Shown: positions 1 to 9,315, counted from the first letter of the stretch. The stretch: DNA of 64,000 nt from Drouetiella sp036703255 (GCA_036703255.1 DATNPL010000241.1:60389-124388); one strand, 5' to 3'. The notes: generated from the sequence alone by a model not told the origin. Program-made: numbers and translations.

Positions 1-694
1 CTTGAGCCACGCCCAAAAATGCCCCCATGCCCAGCTTTTCGCAGTCGGCCTTTTCTAAAATTTGCAGCTCCAGGCCGTATTCCTGGGCGATCGCCTCTGC
101 GGCTGCCGCCATTGTGATCGGGGTGACGATATTGGCCGGAGCCGAAACTAGCTCGCGTGCCAGAATTACCCCCAGACTAATTTGACGGGCACGGGCGATC
201 GCCGCTTCTCCATCGCTAAAACCCAGGATGTGTACCTGCTCTAGCTTTAGCCCTTTCTCATCTTCCGACTTAAAGCGGCTGTCTTGGTGCAGCGCCAATT
301 CAATACCCTCGACGAACGCCTGTAGGGTCAGAGCCGCATCATCATTCCAGGTGGGCAAACTCAAGCCCAGCGTTTTTACCTTCTCTTTTTTGCTGAGCCG
401 AGCCGCCACTGCCGCTCCTCGGCGCAGAGTGTCTAGCTTGAAAGCCTCAGCTTTGCCCAAACCCACAACCGCAATTTTGCGAATACTGCTGCCGCCGCCG
501 ACTCGCGCCACAGCGCTGCTGCCTTCTTTGCCCTTAAATTCTGCTTCGGTGATCAGTTCGGTTAAGGTGCCAGAGAGATGTTGATCTAGCTCGGTGAGGT
601 CGCCCGTCAGCTCGATCGCATTCTCAAACAACCCAATGACTAGACAGTCTCCAGACCACTCTAAGCGCGGTGTATTTATGCCTCGAAGATCCAT
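1..694 (-). CDS. pepA: Leucyl aminopeptidase (M17), N-terminal part, cut by window edge
   Basis: Reading the minus strand from the ATG at 694 gives a continuous frame to the window edge, about 231 codons, with no stop. It starts MDLRGINTPRLEWSGDCLVI and continues with KIAVVGLGKAEAFKLDTLRR and a long Ala/Lys-rich helix, which is the pattern of the N-terminal macro-like domain of M17 leucyl aminopeptidases. The catalytic C-terminal domain with its two-metal site lies outside the window. The enzyme is a cytoplasmic hexamer that removes N-terminal Leu and other residues from peptides. It is transcribed away from the lytic transglycosylase gene at 1013, so the 318-bp gap between them must hold both promoters. 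The family call rests on the N-terminal third only. Confidence 0.85.
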   Translation of the reverse strand, partial: MDLRGINTPRLEWSGDCLVIGLFENAIELTGDLTELDQHLSGTLTELITEAEFKGKEGSSAVARVGGGSSIRKIAVVGLGKAEAFKLDTLRRGAAVAARLSKKEKVKTLGLSLPTWNDDAALTLQAFVEGIELALHQDSRFKSEDEKGLKLEQVHILGFSDGEAAIARARQISLGVILARELVSAPANIVTPITMAAAAEAIAQEYGLELQILEKADCEKLGMGAFLGVAQ

Positions 695-864
695 GATTGA
701 TGCGACTTGTAATGCGTATGATTAGCTTGTGCTTCCAGTATCGCGCAATTTGATTGGGGCTTGTGTGGCGTCTCAGTATCTCCAGGTGCGATCGATTTTT
801 GCCAGAAGCGCTAGGATGAGGAGCCAGAACCCATAAGCTTTTAGGGCGTTGCTGGTTTTATGTA

Positions 865-907
865 TGATTTTTTGAAAGGGGCGCTCCGCGCCCCTTTCAA
901 AAAATCA
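865..907. repeat. Perfect 20-bp-stem hairpin, GCGC-TCC-GCGC apex
   Basis: Arms 865-884 and 888-907 are perfectly complementary over 20 bp with a 3-nt TCC loop. The hairpin lies in the divergent pepA/transglycosylase gap, so it is not placed to end either gene. It is preceded by AGGGCGTTGCTGG, and almost the same word precedes the hairpin at 20769. It is one member of a family also seen at 14270, 20769, 49354, 59498 and 63965. The rest of the 695-1012 gap shows nothing else I can support. Confidence 0.8.
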
Positions 908-1012
908 TTTCAGCTTAGGTTTAATGAGACGAAGAGGGCTGATGCGATTCGGAACCTTTGTAAAAGATTGCTATAGGCAGCTAAGTATACAAATAACGGG
1001 CTGGGTACGCGG

Positions 1013-3223
1013 ATGGTGAATCAGTACAAAAAGCAGGTTTGGATAGCGGGGATTGGGCTAACGGCACTGACACTAGGCGCGGGCGTTTCGTCGCTCAATC
1101 TCTTGAGTGACTTTCAAATGCCTTCCATGAAAGAGTGGCTTGTTGCTGCCCCAGCTACTGCCGATTTTAGCTTGGCGCAAGACCCGAACTCTCAGGTGCT
1201 GGCTCTCGCGACTCAGCCCGCTAGCCGTGCTGCTAAGCTAGAGGCGATCGCCAAGGGAACGCCCTCGATCGATCGCAGCCGCGCCCGCTACCTGTTGGCG
1301 ACCGATCTGATTCAGCAGGATCGCGGGGGTAAAGCGCTGCCTTGGCTAGAAGGATTAGAGAAAGACTATCCGGTGCTGGCGGCTCATATCTTGGCAAAGC
1401 GTGCCCAGGCTTACACGGCCACAGGCAACCCTGCCAAAGCTGCCGAAACCTGGAAAGCCCTGCTACAACAGCACCCCAAAGATGTAGCAGCGGCTGAGGC
1501 GCTCTACGCTTTGGGCAAAACCAATCCGCAATATTGGGATCAGGTGTTGAGCCAGTTTCCCAGCCATCCTCGGGCAGTTGATGTTGCCTCAGCAAGACTA
1601 GAGAAAAAGCCCGACCAGCCACAGCTCTTGCTGCAAATTGCGCGGCATGGCATCTATACCCCCGGCATTCTTGGCGTGCTGAATCGGCTGAAGGAAGAAT
1701 ATGCTTCTCAGCTGACTCCAGAAGACTGGGAAGCGATCGCCTTTGCTTTTTGGGAAAAGGGCTATTACGGCAGCGCTGGAGCCGCCTATGGTAAAGCGCC
1801 CAACACGCCGCTGAACATGTATCGCACGGGGCGAGGAGCGCAGCTAGGTGAACGAACTAAAGATGCGATCGCGGCCTACCAGGCGCTGCTGCAAGCCTAC
1901 CCCACGACCAAAGAGGCCGGACAGGCGCTGATCAAAATTGCCGAACTGGTGGATAAGCCCGAAGCGGCGGTTCCTTTTCTGGATCAGGTCATTAACCAGT
2001 TTCCGGACAGAGCGGCTGAAGCTTTGGCTGTCAAAGCAGAGGTCTTGCTGGCGCTCAAGAGTCCAGAGTCGGCATTGCAGGCTCAGCAGTCGGTGATTAC
2101 TCAACACAGCAAATCGGAAACAGCGGCGAAGCTGCGCTGGAAGCAGGTCGAAGAGCATGTGAAACAGGGCAACATTAAGCCAGCCTGGGAATGGGCACGG
2201 CAGTTGGCGCAGGAAAATCCGGATAGCGAATATGCGCCCGAAGCCTCTTTTTGGATTGGCAAGTGGGCGGCTCAACTGGGTCAGCAGAAAGAGTCTCAAC
2301 AGGCTTTTGAGTATGTGTTGAGTAACTATCCTGACTCCTATTACGCTTGGCGATCGGCCAGTATGTTGGGCTGGAACGTGGGCGACTTTACAACCGTGCG
2401 CGCCCAGTCGCCGCAAATTGCCGAGTCTTTCCGGCGATCGCCTCCCTTGGCAGGATCAGTCGCAACCCAAGAGCTATACCTCCTGGGGCAAGACTTGGAT
2501 GCCTGGACACGCTGGCAGGCCGAATTTACCAATCGGGTTCAGCCTACGGTGGCAGAGCAGTTTACCGATGGGCTAATGCGCATGGGGGTTGGCGATACTC
2601 TAGACGGCATTTTTATGTTGTCTAATTTGTCCTCGCGTGAACCTGCTGCCGAAAAAGCGCAATACAAAACTCTGCGGCAGCAAGTTGGATACTGGGAAGC
2701 CCTCTATCCTTTTCCGTATGAGGGTTTAATCAAGCAATCGGCCAAAGAATTGCGAATTAACCCCATGTTGGTAACGGCTCTGATTCGACAAGAATCTCGG
2801 TTTCAACCCAAGATTGAATCTTCGGTGGGTGCAACAGGGTTGATGCAGGTAATGCCAGAAACAGCCGACTGGGTTGCTCAACAGATAAAGGTAAAGAATT
2901 ACAGCTTAGGTAATCCCAGTGACAATATTAAGATCGGAACTTGGTATCTAGATTACACCCATCGGGAATACAACAATAACTCACTCTTTGCTGTGGCTAG
3001 CTACAATGCTGGGCCAGGAAGTGTTGCCGATTGGATCAGCAGATTTGGCTTTAGCGATCCCGATCGGTTTATCGAACAGATTCCGTTTCCGGAAACGAAA
3101 GGCTACGTCGAATCTGTGTTTGGCAACTACTGGAACTATCTGAGGCTCTATAATCCAGAGGTTTCTAGAAAGCTAGCCGAGTATTCGTCAGAGCACTCCG
3201 CTTTGTCGGGCGCTGCGCCATAG
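1013..3223 (+). CDS. Lytic transglycosylase with TPR-like solenoid and SLT domain
   Basis: The 736-residue protein has an N-terminal hydrophobic anchor (about residues 9-30), a long alpha-solenoid of TPR-like helical pairs (about 70-540), then a C-terminal SLT lysozyme-like domain. The SLT motif is clear: IRQESRF with the catalytic Glu at about residue 594, followed by GATGLMQVMPETA and later SYNAGPGSV. This is the architecture of Slt70-type soluble lytic transglycosylases, which cleave the MurNAc-GlcNAc bond in murein to give 1,6-anhydro products in the periplasm. Length is typical of cyanobacterial members. No good Shine-Dalgarno sequence precedes the ATG, but the anchor starts right after it. 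The methyltransferase gene follows after 45 bp on the same strand. Confidence 0.92.
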   Translation: MVNQYKKQVWIAGIGLTALTLGAGVSSLNLLSDFQMPSMKEWLVAAPATADFSLAQDPNSQVLALATQPASRAAKLEAIAKGTPSIDRSRARYLLATDLIQQDRGGKALPWLEGLEKDYPVLAAHILAKRAQAYTATGNPAKAAETWKALLQQHPKDVAAAEALYALGKTNPQYWDQVLSQFPSHPRAVDVASARLEKKPDQPQLLLQIARHGIYTPGILGVLNRLKEEYASQLTPEDWEAIAFAFWEKGYYGSAGAAYGKAPNTPLNMYRTGRGAQLGERTKDAIAAYQALLQAYPTTKEAGQALIKIAELVDKPEAAVPFLDQVINQFPDRAAEALAVKAEVLLALKSPESALQAQQSVITQHSKSETAAKLRWKQVEEHVKQGNIKPAWEWARQLAQENPDSEYAPEASFWIGKWAAQLGQQKESQQAFEYVLSNYPDSYYAWRSASMLGWNVGDFTTVRAQSPQIAESFRRSPPLAGSVATQELYLLGQDLDAWTRWQAEFTNRVQPTVAEQFTDGLMRMGVGDTLDGIFMLSNLSSREPAAEKAQYKTLRQQVGYWEALYPFPYEGLIKQSAKELRINPMLVTALIRQESRFQPKIESSVGATGLMQVMPETADWVAQQIKVKNYSLGNPSDNIKIGTWYLDYTHREYNNNSLFAVASYNAGPGSVADWISRFGFSDPDRFIEQIPFPETKGYVESVFGNYWNYLRLYNPEVSRKLAEYSSEHSALSGAAP

Positions 3224-3268
3224 CTGGATTCAGAGTCATCATCTTACGGCGGGGGCGATCGCACAAAA

Positions 3269-4225
3269 ATGCAGTGGTTTGTCGATGAACTCCTCTACTT
3301 CCGAGGCATCGTTTTTGTCAAAGGCTGGGCTTATTGTCCGGAAGGTTCTCCTGAGACATCTCTTCAGAAATCGATTGTCTCCATGTCCTACCAATTTCCG
3401 GGCGCTGAGGCAGTTCCCGTCAAAGGCTACGGCTTGCCCAGCCCTGATTTAGAACATCAGTTTGGCAGAGCTGCTCAAAATAGCCGCTTTGAGTTTCATG
3501 CCTCGGTCGATTTGCCCCCGGAGCAGGTGAGCCAAATGCATCTAGTCTTCAGGCTGGCAGATGGTTCGACTCAGACGGCCACAGGATTGGTTGAGCGGAA
3601 AATCAGCACCGATCCTTACCATGCGCTCCACAAACGATTTTTTGAGCAAATTCGCGCTCAGCAGCCTCCCTTTAAGGTGCTAGAAATTGGTTCTCGCAAT
3701 CGATCGGGTCATGTGCGCAAGGCACTTCTGGGCGATCGCGTGGACTATGTTGGCATGGATATCGTAGCCGGAGATAATGTTGATGTTGTAGGCGATGCCC
3801 ATGCGTTATCTCATCTATTCCCGCAGCAGACTTTTGACGCAGTTTTTTCAATCTCTGTTTTTGAGCATTTGCTGATGCCCTGGAAGGCGGCGATCGAGAT
3901 CAATCACGTTCTCAAGCCAGGAGGTTTAGTGATGATTGCAACGCACCAAACGTTTCCCCTGCACGAAACACCTTGGGATTTTTGGCGATTCTCCGATCAA
4001 AGCTGGCATGGGTTATTTAATGACCAAACGGGATTCAAGATTTTGGATACGGCGTTGGGTGAATCAGCTGCGATCGTGGCGCATCTACTACATGCAGTTA
4101 CGGCTGACATGGACAAAAGCCCTGCCTATCTGGCAACCGCTGTGCTGTGCCAAAAGACTCAGGAAACGGCGCTGCGCTGGGATGCCAATTTGAAGGATAT
4201 TCTTGAAACTCTCTATCCCCAGTGA
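3269..4225 (+). CDS. Class I SAM-dependent methyltransferase domain protein
   Basis: The C-terminal half of this 318-residue protein is a class I methyltransferase fold: motif I VLEIGSRNRSG (137-147), an acidic strand end YVGMDIVAGDNVDVVGDAH, then FDAVFSISVFEHLLMPWKA and INHVLKPGGLVMIATHQTFP, all typical of the Methyltransf_11 group. Residues 1-115 form a separate N-terminal region with no family I recognise. It begins with a hydrophobic stretch but no signal peptide. The substrate is unknown; the PLHETPWDFWRFS segment after the fold is often seen in methyltransferases linked to sugar or glycan biosynthesis, which is only a hint. Its last codon overlaps the GTG start of the downstream hydrolase by 4 bp, so the two are probably translationally coupled. 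Confidence 0.85.
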   Translation: MQWFVDELLYFRGIVFVKGWAYCPEGSPETSLQKSIVSMSYQFPGAEAVPVKGYGLPSPDLEHQFGRAAQNSRFEFHASVDLPPEQVSQMHLVFRLADGSTQTATGLVERKISTDPYHALHKRFFEQIRAQQPPFKVLEIGSRNRSGHVRKALLGDRVDYVGMDIVAGDNVDVVGDAHALSHLFPQQTFDAVFSISVFEHLLMPWKAAIEINHVLKPGGLVMIATHQTFPLHETPWDFWRFSDQSWHGLFNDQTGFKILDTALGESAAIVAHLLHAVTADMDKSPAYLATAVLCQKTQETALRWDANLKDILETLYPQ

Positions 4226-5433
4226 AATCTACGGTACTGCACTTACTCCTGTTTTTCTCGCTGCTCCTCAGCGGCGTTGCCTTATTTTTGAGCCTTTGGA
4301 TTGTGGTTCCTGCCCCGACGTTCACGCTGCTGCCTTTGGGGGTGGGTGCGCCAGAAATTAGCCCCTGGCTATTTGGGCTAAATGCGATCGCGCTCTTGTT
4401 TCTGCTATTGAGTCCTTCCAGCCACTGGATATTTACATTGGCGATCGTTGGCAGCGTTGCAGGCATGGTGCTGAGTGCCCATCCGCTGAGTCAGGTGGCT
4501 GTTGCCAACCAGCGAGCCGACAGCGCAATGGAGCAGTCGCTGGGGAACTATTTGCCGCAGATTTCGCCAGAGCTTCAGGCTCAAATGCGGCCACAGCCGT
4601 TTGCGCTAGTCGATGTGTTTCGAGGCATCTCTACAGAGCGTGATATTTCGGCAGGAGAGATTCGGCAGCGATCGATTCAGTTTGCCCAGCCCGATGGAGT
4701 ACCGCTATTTTTGCAAGTCTATCAGCCCCCGCAATCTGGCCTGTATCCCACGATCGTCACCATCTACGGGGGAGCATGGCAAAATGGCAGCCCTACAGCC
4801 AACGCCGACTTCAACCGCTACATGGCGGCGCAGGGCTATACCGTTGTGGCGATCGATTATCGTCATGCGCCCCAATACCAGTTTCCGGTTCAGATTGACG
4901 ATGTGCGGCTGGCGCTCACCTACCTGCAAAAACATGCTCTGTCTCTGGAGGCCGATCTCGATCGCCTGGTGTTGATGGGGCGATCGGCAGGTGCTCAACT
5001 GGCTATGATTGCCGCCTACTCTGCGGCGCTGCCCGTTAGAGCTGTCGTTAATTATTATGGCCCTGTCAATTTGACGGTCGGCTATCGAGAGCCGCCCCAG
5101 CCTGACCCGATCAATTCCAGAGCCGTGCTGGAAGCCTTTTTGGGCGGTACGCCCGATCAGAAACCTGCGCTCTATGAAAAAGCCTCGCCCTACACCTACA
5201 TCACTCCAAATATGCCACCCACGCTGCTGATCTACGGCGGGCGAGACCATGTGGTGCAGGCAAAATATGGCAGAGGATTGCGCGATCGCCTTCTGGCTGC
5301 GGGCAACACTGCTGTCTATATCGAACTACCCTGGTCAGAACATGCGTTCGATGCGCTGTTTAGCGGCCTGGGGAATCAGGTAGCGCTCTATTACACCGAG
5401 AGGTTTATTGCCTGGTCGGTTAGGGATGAGTAA
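4222..5433 (+). CDS. Membrane-anchored alpha/beta hydrolase (esterase/lipase-like)
   Basis: The 403-residue protein starts at GTG 4222, overlapping the stop of the methyltransferase gene by 4 bp. Three hydrophobic segments (about 5-30, 48-64, 69-88) anchor the N-terminus in the membrane. An alpha/beta hydrolase domain follows. Oxyanion-hole motif YGGAWQNG at about 182-189, nucleophile elbow GRSAG (Ser255), acid GGRDHVV (Asp342) and SEHAF (His374) make a complete triad. The arrangement resembles BD-FAE/hormone-sensitive-lipase-like carboxylesterases. The natural ester substrate cannot be told from sequence. The operon with a methyltransferase suggests modification of a lipid or glycan, which is inference. 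Confidence 0.87.
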   Translation: MKSTVLHLLLFFSLLLSGVALFLSLWIVVPAPTFTLLPLGVGAPEISPWLFGLNAIALLFLLLSPSSHWIFTLAIVGSVAGMVLSAHPLSQVAVANQRADSAMEQSLGNYLPQISPELQAQMRPQPFALVDVFRGISTERDISAGEIRQRSIQFAQPDGVPLFLQVYQPPQSGLYPTIVTIYGGAWQNGSPTANADFNRYMAAQGYTVVAIDYRHAPQYQFPVQIDDVRLALTYLQKHALSLEADLDRLVLMGRSAGAQLAMIAAYSAALPVRAVVNYYGPVNLTVGYREPPQPDPINSRAVLEAFLGGTPDQKPALYEKASPYTYITPNMPPTLLIYGGRDHVVQAKYGRGLRDRLLAAGNTAVYIELPWSEHAFDALFSGLGNQVALYYTERFIAWSVRDE

Positions 5434-5538
5434 GGTTAGGTGGTGGGCGATCGCATCGGGTATTAAGCGGAGAACGCATCAATGCATGAAAATATTGCAG
5501 ATATAATTTAGACAAAGCCATCCTTTCGCCTAGCTCTA

Positions 5539-6459
5539 ATGTCGGACACCATTGAAGTCTTTATCTCTTATTCAAAGCAAGACAAATTGTTGCAGGAGCA
5601 GCTACTCACTCAGATGCGACCCCTTGAGAAGCTAGGGATTATCAGTTGGCACGATCGCCAGATTTTACCTGGTACTTGCTGGGATGAGGAGATCAAAGCT
5701 CGTCTGAATGCTGCCGACATCATTTTATTGTTGATTAGTGCTGATTACCTAGCGACTCAATATTGCACTGAAGTGGAGATCCCGGAGGCGATGCGCCGAC
5801 ATAAAGCCCGCGAGGCAACAGTAATGCCTGTGATTTTGCGGCATTGTGCTTGGAAATATATTTCCTTGGCAGCAATCCAGGCATATCCTGAAAAAGCAAA
5901 GCCGATCGTAAGCTGGGAGGATATCGATGAAGCTTGGACAAACGTCGTAGACGGTGTCTTTCAAGCGGCAGAGGAGATAAGAATAAAACGTGGTATTCCC
6001 CCAAAGGAATTACGAGAATGCCACCCGGCTAAACTTCGTTTCATCAAAAATGTTAAAGATCCAAATTTAATGCAATGGGCTTATTCGCTCGATCGCATGG
6101 AGAAACCAGAAAGCAGAGCTTTCGAGTTAATGTGGCGGGCAAGCAGTCATGGCGTTGATCTCCCTAAAACCGGAGATCTAATGATCTTGCATCAACGGGC
6201 AAAAGTTACGCATGTGGTCGAGTTTCTAGATGACCAAGTTCGTAAAACAGATTCAGGATTTTTTCGTTGGGTGAGAGCTGTATGGCTTGCAGAACCAGAT
6301 TGGAATCAGCTTCCTCACCAAAAGGAGATTCTAGGATTTAGTCCTAATTATGCCGATGGCAATACTCACTCCTTCAACAGCCCTAATTTTTCTACGTTCC
6401 GAGAAGCTTGGGGAAGCTTGGAGGAATTTCAGAAACACATCTTTAACCGCTTGACGTAG
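5539..6459 (+). CDS. TIR-domain protein with uncharacterised C-terminal domain
   Basis: Residues 5-125 are a bacterial TIR domain (TIR_2 type): EVFISYSKQDK at the N-terminus, WHDRQILPGTCWDEEI in the BB-loop region, then IILLLISADYLATQYC followed by Glu80, which aligns with the catalytic Glu of NAD-cleaving TIR domains. Residues about 160-306 are a distinct alpha/beta domain: a helical start, then TGDLMILHQRAKVTHVVEFL, which looks like a PUA/EVE-type beta strand pair, and a Trp-rich end. I cannot name that domain with certainty. TIR domains in bacteria commonly act as effectors that hydrolyse NAD+ when a sensor partner is triggered, so the C-terminal domain is the likely sensor. It lies 105 bp after the hydrolase gene and is followed by an oppositely oriented nuclease-like gene. 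Confidence 0.85.
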   Translation: MSDTIEVFISYSKQDKLLQEQLLTQMRPLEKLGIISWHDRQILPGTCWDEEIKARLNAADIILLLISADYLATQYCTEVEIPEAMRRHKAREATVMPVILRHCAWKYISLAAIQAYPEKAKPIVSWEDIDEAWTNVVDGVFQAAEEIRIKRGIPPKELRECHPAKLRFIKNVKDPNLMQWAYSLDRMEKPESRAFELMWRASSHGVDLPKTGDLMILHQRAKVTHVVEFLDDQVRKTDSGFFRWVRAVWLAEPDWNQLPHQKEILGFSPNYADGNTHSFNSPNFSTFREAWGSLEEFQKHIFNRLT

Positions 6460-6523
6460 TTGGGACTCGCTGAACACAAAGGTAGATGTTCCGATTTTTA
6501 CGGGGGCATTTGCTCTACCCTTG

Positions 6524-7156
6524 CTACTGTCCTGTTGGCTCAATCATGGTCGCCAGATACTTCAAGATTTGCAAGACACGCTCTAAATCACGGTCTTGCC
6601 CTAAGATAAATTGCCGCGATCGCCCATAGCAGGGAGCCTCTCGAATCATTAATTTGAGAAAGACAAAATCTGTACCATTGGTGACTAACCCATAGCGAGG
6701 AAGGTTTCCATTGGGTGCAGCCAGCATGTAAGACAAGATCTGAGGAATGCCCACTTTAGGCGAAAACTCAGCTCGTTTGGACTCAATGACCAGCACCCAG
6801 AGCTGATCCTGTAATACCAAAACATCAATGCGACCTCGCACTATCACGTTTCCATCAGCAGCTTCAATCTCTACGGAGTCTTCGGTGCTGACATAGAACG
6901 GAGGTAAGAACAGCCCTGATAAATCCAGTAGGGGAGCAACGACCGCCAATTTAACGGTATTTTCTAACATCGATCGCCGCTCTAGATTTGCAACAACTGC
7001 CTGCACGCGCAACAGTCTTTGCTGTTCTGCTTCTGTCAGCGCAGGAAAGTCTACCTTCCACTCTGGGAAGAATGAAGGGTCTTCAATTTGCTGCAACTGA
7101 AACCGCTGCTCCAAATCGTAGAGGGTCACTTTTTCTGCTGCGATCGTTTGCACCAT
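6524..7156 (-). CDS. HsdR-N-like (type I restriction R subunit N-terminal) PD-(D/E)XK fold protein
   Basis: The 210-residue protein carries the pattern of the type I restriction enzyme R-protein N-terminal domain: an N-terminal helix, then GRIDVLVLQDQLWVLVIESK (Asp...Glu-x-Lys), matching the PD-(D/E)XK active-site arrangement, then an IPQILSYMLA helix and YGLVTNGTDFVFLKL. No helicase domain is present and there is no hsdM or hsdS nearby, so this is a stand-alone protein of a group frequent in cyanobacteria, not a working type I enzyme. The gene is oriented against the flanking TIR genes. The start at 7156 gives MVQTIAAEKVTLYDL. Nuclease activity is possible from the motif but not shown. Confidence 0.75.
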   Translation of the reverse strand: MVQTIAAEKVTLYDLEQRFQLQQIEDPSFFPEWKVDFPALTEAEQQRLLRVQAVVANLERRSMLENTVKLAVVAPLLDLSGLFLPPFYVSTEDSVEIEAADGNVIVRGRIDVLVLQDQLWVLVIESKRAEFSPKVGIPQILSYMLAAPNGNLPRYGLVTNGTDFVFLKLMIREAPCYGRSRQFILGQDRDLERVLQILKYLATMIEPTGQ

Positions 7157-7282
7157 TTGTCTATTTTCCTATCCCTGGATCTAGTTCTATGTTAATGGAT
7201 AGGCGATCGGGTTCTGAGATTAGAAGGTGGCGATCGCTAACCTAAGCTCTGAGTAGCAAAGGTGAAAGGCTGCGATCGCAGG

Positions 7283-7311
7283 TTTTGCCGTTAGTCTGTG
7301 CAGACTATAAT
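7283..7311 (+). promoter_or_regulatory. Candidate sigma-70-type promoter for the TIR-WD40 gene
   Basis: A perfect TATAAT hexamer lies at 7306-7311 with TTTTGC at 7283-7288, spacing 17 bp. It is 41 bp before the GTG start at 7353. This is the best consensus -10 near the gene. Confidence 0.5.
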
Positions 7312-7352
7312 CGATCGCAGGAAGCCCCATTCAAACCTTGCTGGAGGAGCTG

Positions 7353-9305
7353 GTGTCAGAGGAAATCATCAAGATCTTTTACTCCTATTCGCGCAAAGAC
7401 TTAGACATGCGGAATACGCTAGAAGATCACCTGGCAGCGCTTAGGAGAGCAAACAGGATTCAAACTTGGCATGATCTTCAACTGGAAGCTGGGACAGAGT
7501 GGGAGCCAGCTATTCTAAATAAGCTCGACACGGCAGATATCATCTTGCTATTGGTGAGTCACAACTTTATTGCCTCTGAATACTGCTATGGCAATGAACT
7601 GAAGCGGGCGATCGCACGGCATGATGAGGGAACAGCACGCGTGATTCCCATCATTCTCAGTTCATGCGATTGGAACCATCCAGATGTGCCCTTCAGTAAG
7701 CTAAATGCCCTCCCAACTCCTGCAAAGCCAATTAAAAACTGGGCAGATCCAAATGATGCATTTACGATCGTAGCTCAACGAATTCGTGAAACGGTGCAAA
7801 GCTTAACCAAAGAATTGGAAGAAAAAGAAGTTCAAAAAAATTTAGAACTGGAAAAAGTTCAGTCAAGAGAACAACCATTTCTACAAACTCCTAATGAAGA
7901 TTTATCTTTAGACGAACATCAAGTTGATCAAATATCTCTTGAACAAATTTTGTCGTCACTAGATCTAGAAGATATAGGACAGGGCATAGTTTTAGATTCT
8001 TCAAAAGAAGTGATTGAATTGCCTCTACCTCAAAGAGAGAAGCCAAAAAAGCAAAATAGAAATACTTCAACTAGTAGAAAAATTCTCAGAGACAGTGAGG
8101 AGTTAGAAGAAGCTATAGACTTTGTAGGTAAAGCGTATACAAGAAGAACTAGAAAACCCCTCAGCGAGGCTCAAAGAGCTATAGTACAAGGTGCTTGGCA
8201 TAAGTGTTCATATGAAGATATAGCCAATAACTGTAAAAGCAACGCTACTCGCCTTGAAAGTTCAGGTCGTCGCCTATGGGAGATTCTTTCAGAATCTTTA
8301 GGAGAAAAAGTTAACAAAAGTAACTTCCGTGTTGTTATTAAAGATCATTTACAAAGAAAAAGAACTCCAATCATTGAAGATGGAGATAGAAAATCTACTA
8401 GTGGAAGAGCCTCTATTCAAATTTGTGAGTATGTCAATACGCTTTCTGGTCATTCAGGTTGGGTCAACTCAATTGTTATTAGTTCTAACAGGCAAATAAT
8501 TAGTGGCAGTCAAGATAAGACAGTTAAAATTTGGAATCTAGATACTGCAAAGTATTTAAGAGATTTTGGCGGTTTTCTGTATAAAGGGCATTCAAACAGA
8601 GTGAACTCTGTTGCTATTAGCTCAGATAGTAGAGTTCTTGCTAGTGCTAGTGAAGATGGCACTGTTATCGTTTGGAATTTAGAAAATTATAGAAAGATTC
8701 ATCAACTGAGACATCAAGGAGCTGTTCGGTGTATCACTATCAGTCCAGATAATCAATTTCTTGCCAGCGGATGCTCTAACCGCAAGGTTTATATTTGGAA
8801 TTTAGTAACTGGCAAAAGTAATCCACGTAGTGAGCGAGAGGCAATCAAAGCACTCGTTTTTAGCCCAGATGGACAAACATTAATTGGCGCTACTGAAGAT
8901 AAAATTGTCAAGACATGGACTCTTCAAAATTGGTCATATCAGAATCTACCTATTGATTATGAGTCCTCACCAGATTCTTTAGCTCTAAGTGAGAATGGAA
9001 ATCTACTAGCAATTAGTTGTAGCAATAGAAAAATTAAGCTAATAGATTTACACAGGAAAGAGCAGCTTTATTCCCTTTCTGGGCAAGTAGTTGCTCTAAG
9101 CCCCGACTGTGAAATCTTGGCTACAGCACTTGATAAAGAAATTAGTCTCTGGAAGCTAGAAACTGGAGAGCTGATTTGTCCTTCAGTTAGAGCTGGAAAT
9201 TTGGTTAGATCTCTCGCTTTTAGCCAAGATGGCCTAACTCTTGTTAGCGGACAAGGTGAAGAAATTAAAATTTGGCAGATCAGGAAAGATAAGCTTCCTT
9301 CATAA
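7353..9305 (+). CDS. TIR - vMAP-type HTH - WD40 repeat protein
   Basis: GTG 7353 is chosen because GGAGGAG lies at 7343-7349; a TTG at 7338 in the same frame lacks such a site. The protein is 650 residues. Residues 1-125 are a TIR domain with IFYSYSRKDLDMRNTLE, TWHDLQLEAGTEWEP and a conserved Glu82 in CYGNELKRAI. A charged linker follows (about 140-240). Residues about 255-335 match the small HTH found at the N-terminus of vWA-MoxR-associated (vMAP) proteins: LSEAQRAIVQGAW, YEDIA, GRRLWEILSESLGEKV. From about 360 to the end there are seven or so WD40 blades (VNSIVISSNRQIISGSQDKT and similar). Such proteins are ternary-conflict or signalling modules; the propeller probably senses and the TIR acts, which is inference. 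From about 7,800 onward the DNA is markedly AT-rich and lacks HIP1 sites. Confidence 0.88.
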   Translation: MSEEIIKIFYSYSRKDLDMRNTLEDHLAALRRANRIQTWHDLQLEAGTEWEPAILNKLDTADIILLLVSHNFIASEYCYGNELKRAIARHDEGTARVIPIILSSCDWNHPDVPFSKLNALPTPAKPIKNWADPNDAFTIVAQRIRETVQSLTKELEEKEVQKNLELEKVQSREQPFLQTPNEDLSLDEHQVDQISLEQILSSLDLEDIGQGIVLDSSKEVIELPLPQREKPKKQNRNTSTSRKILRDSEELEEAIDFVGKAYTRRTRKPLSEAQRAIVQGAWHKCSYEDIANNCKSNATRLESSGRRLWEILSESLGEKVNKSNFRVVIKDHLQRKRTPIIEDGDRKSTSGRASIQICEYVNTLSGHSGWVNSIVISSNRQIISGSQDKTVKIWNLDTAKYLRDFGGFLYKGHSNRVNSVAISSDSRVLASASEDGTVIVWNLENYRKIHQLRHQGAVRCITISPDNQFLASGCSNRKVYIWNLVTGKSNPRSEREAIKALVFSPDGQTLIGATEDKIVKTWTLQNWSYQNLPIDYESSPDSLALSENGNLLAISCSNRKIKLIDLHRKEQLYSLSGQVVALSPDCEILATALDKEISLWKLETGELICPSVRAGNLVRSLAFSQDGLTLVSGQGEEIKIWQIRKDKLPS

Positions 9306-9315
9306 GGTTCCAGCC

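Noticed and set aside
228..584. Plus-strand frame over the first gene
   Set aside because: It is the antisense shadow of the leucyl aminopeptidase gene, whose minus-strand translation gives a recognisable protein.
6524..7156. Working type I restriction enzyme
   Set aside because: Only the HsdR-N-like fold is present; there is no helicase domain, hsdM or hsdS.
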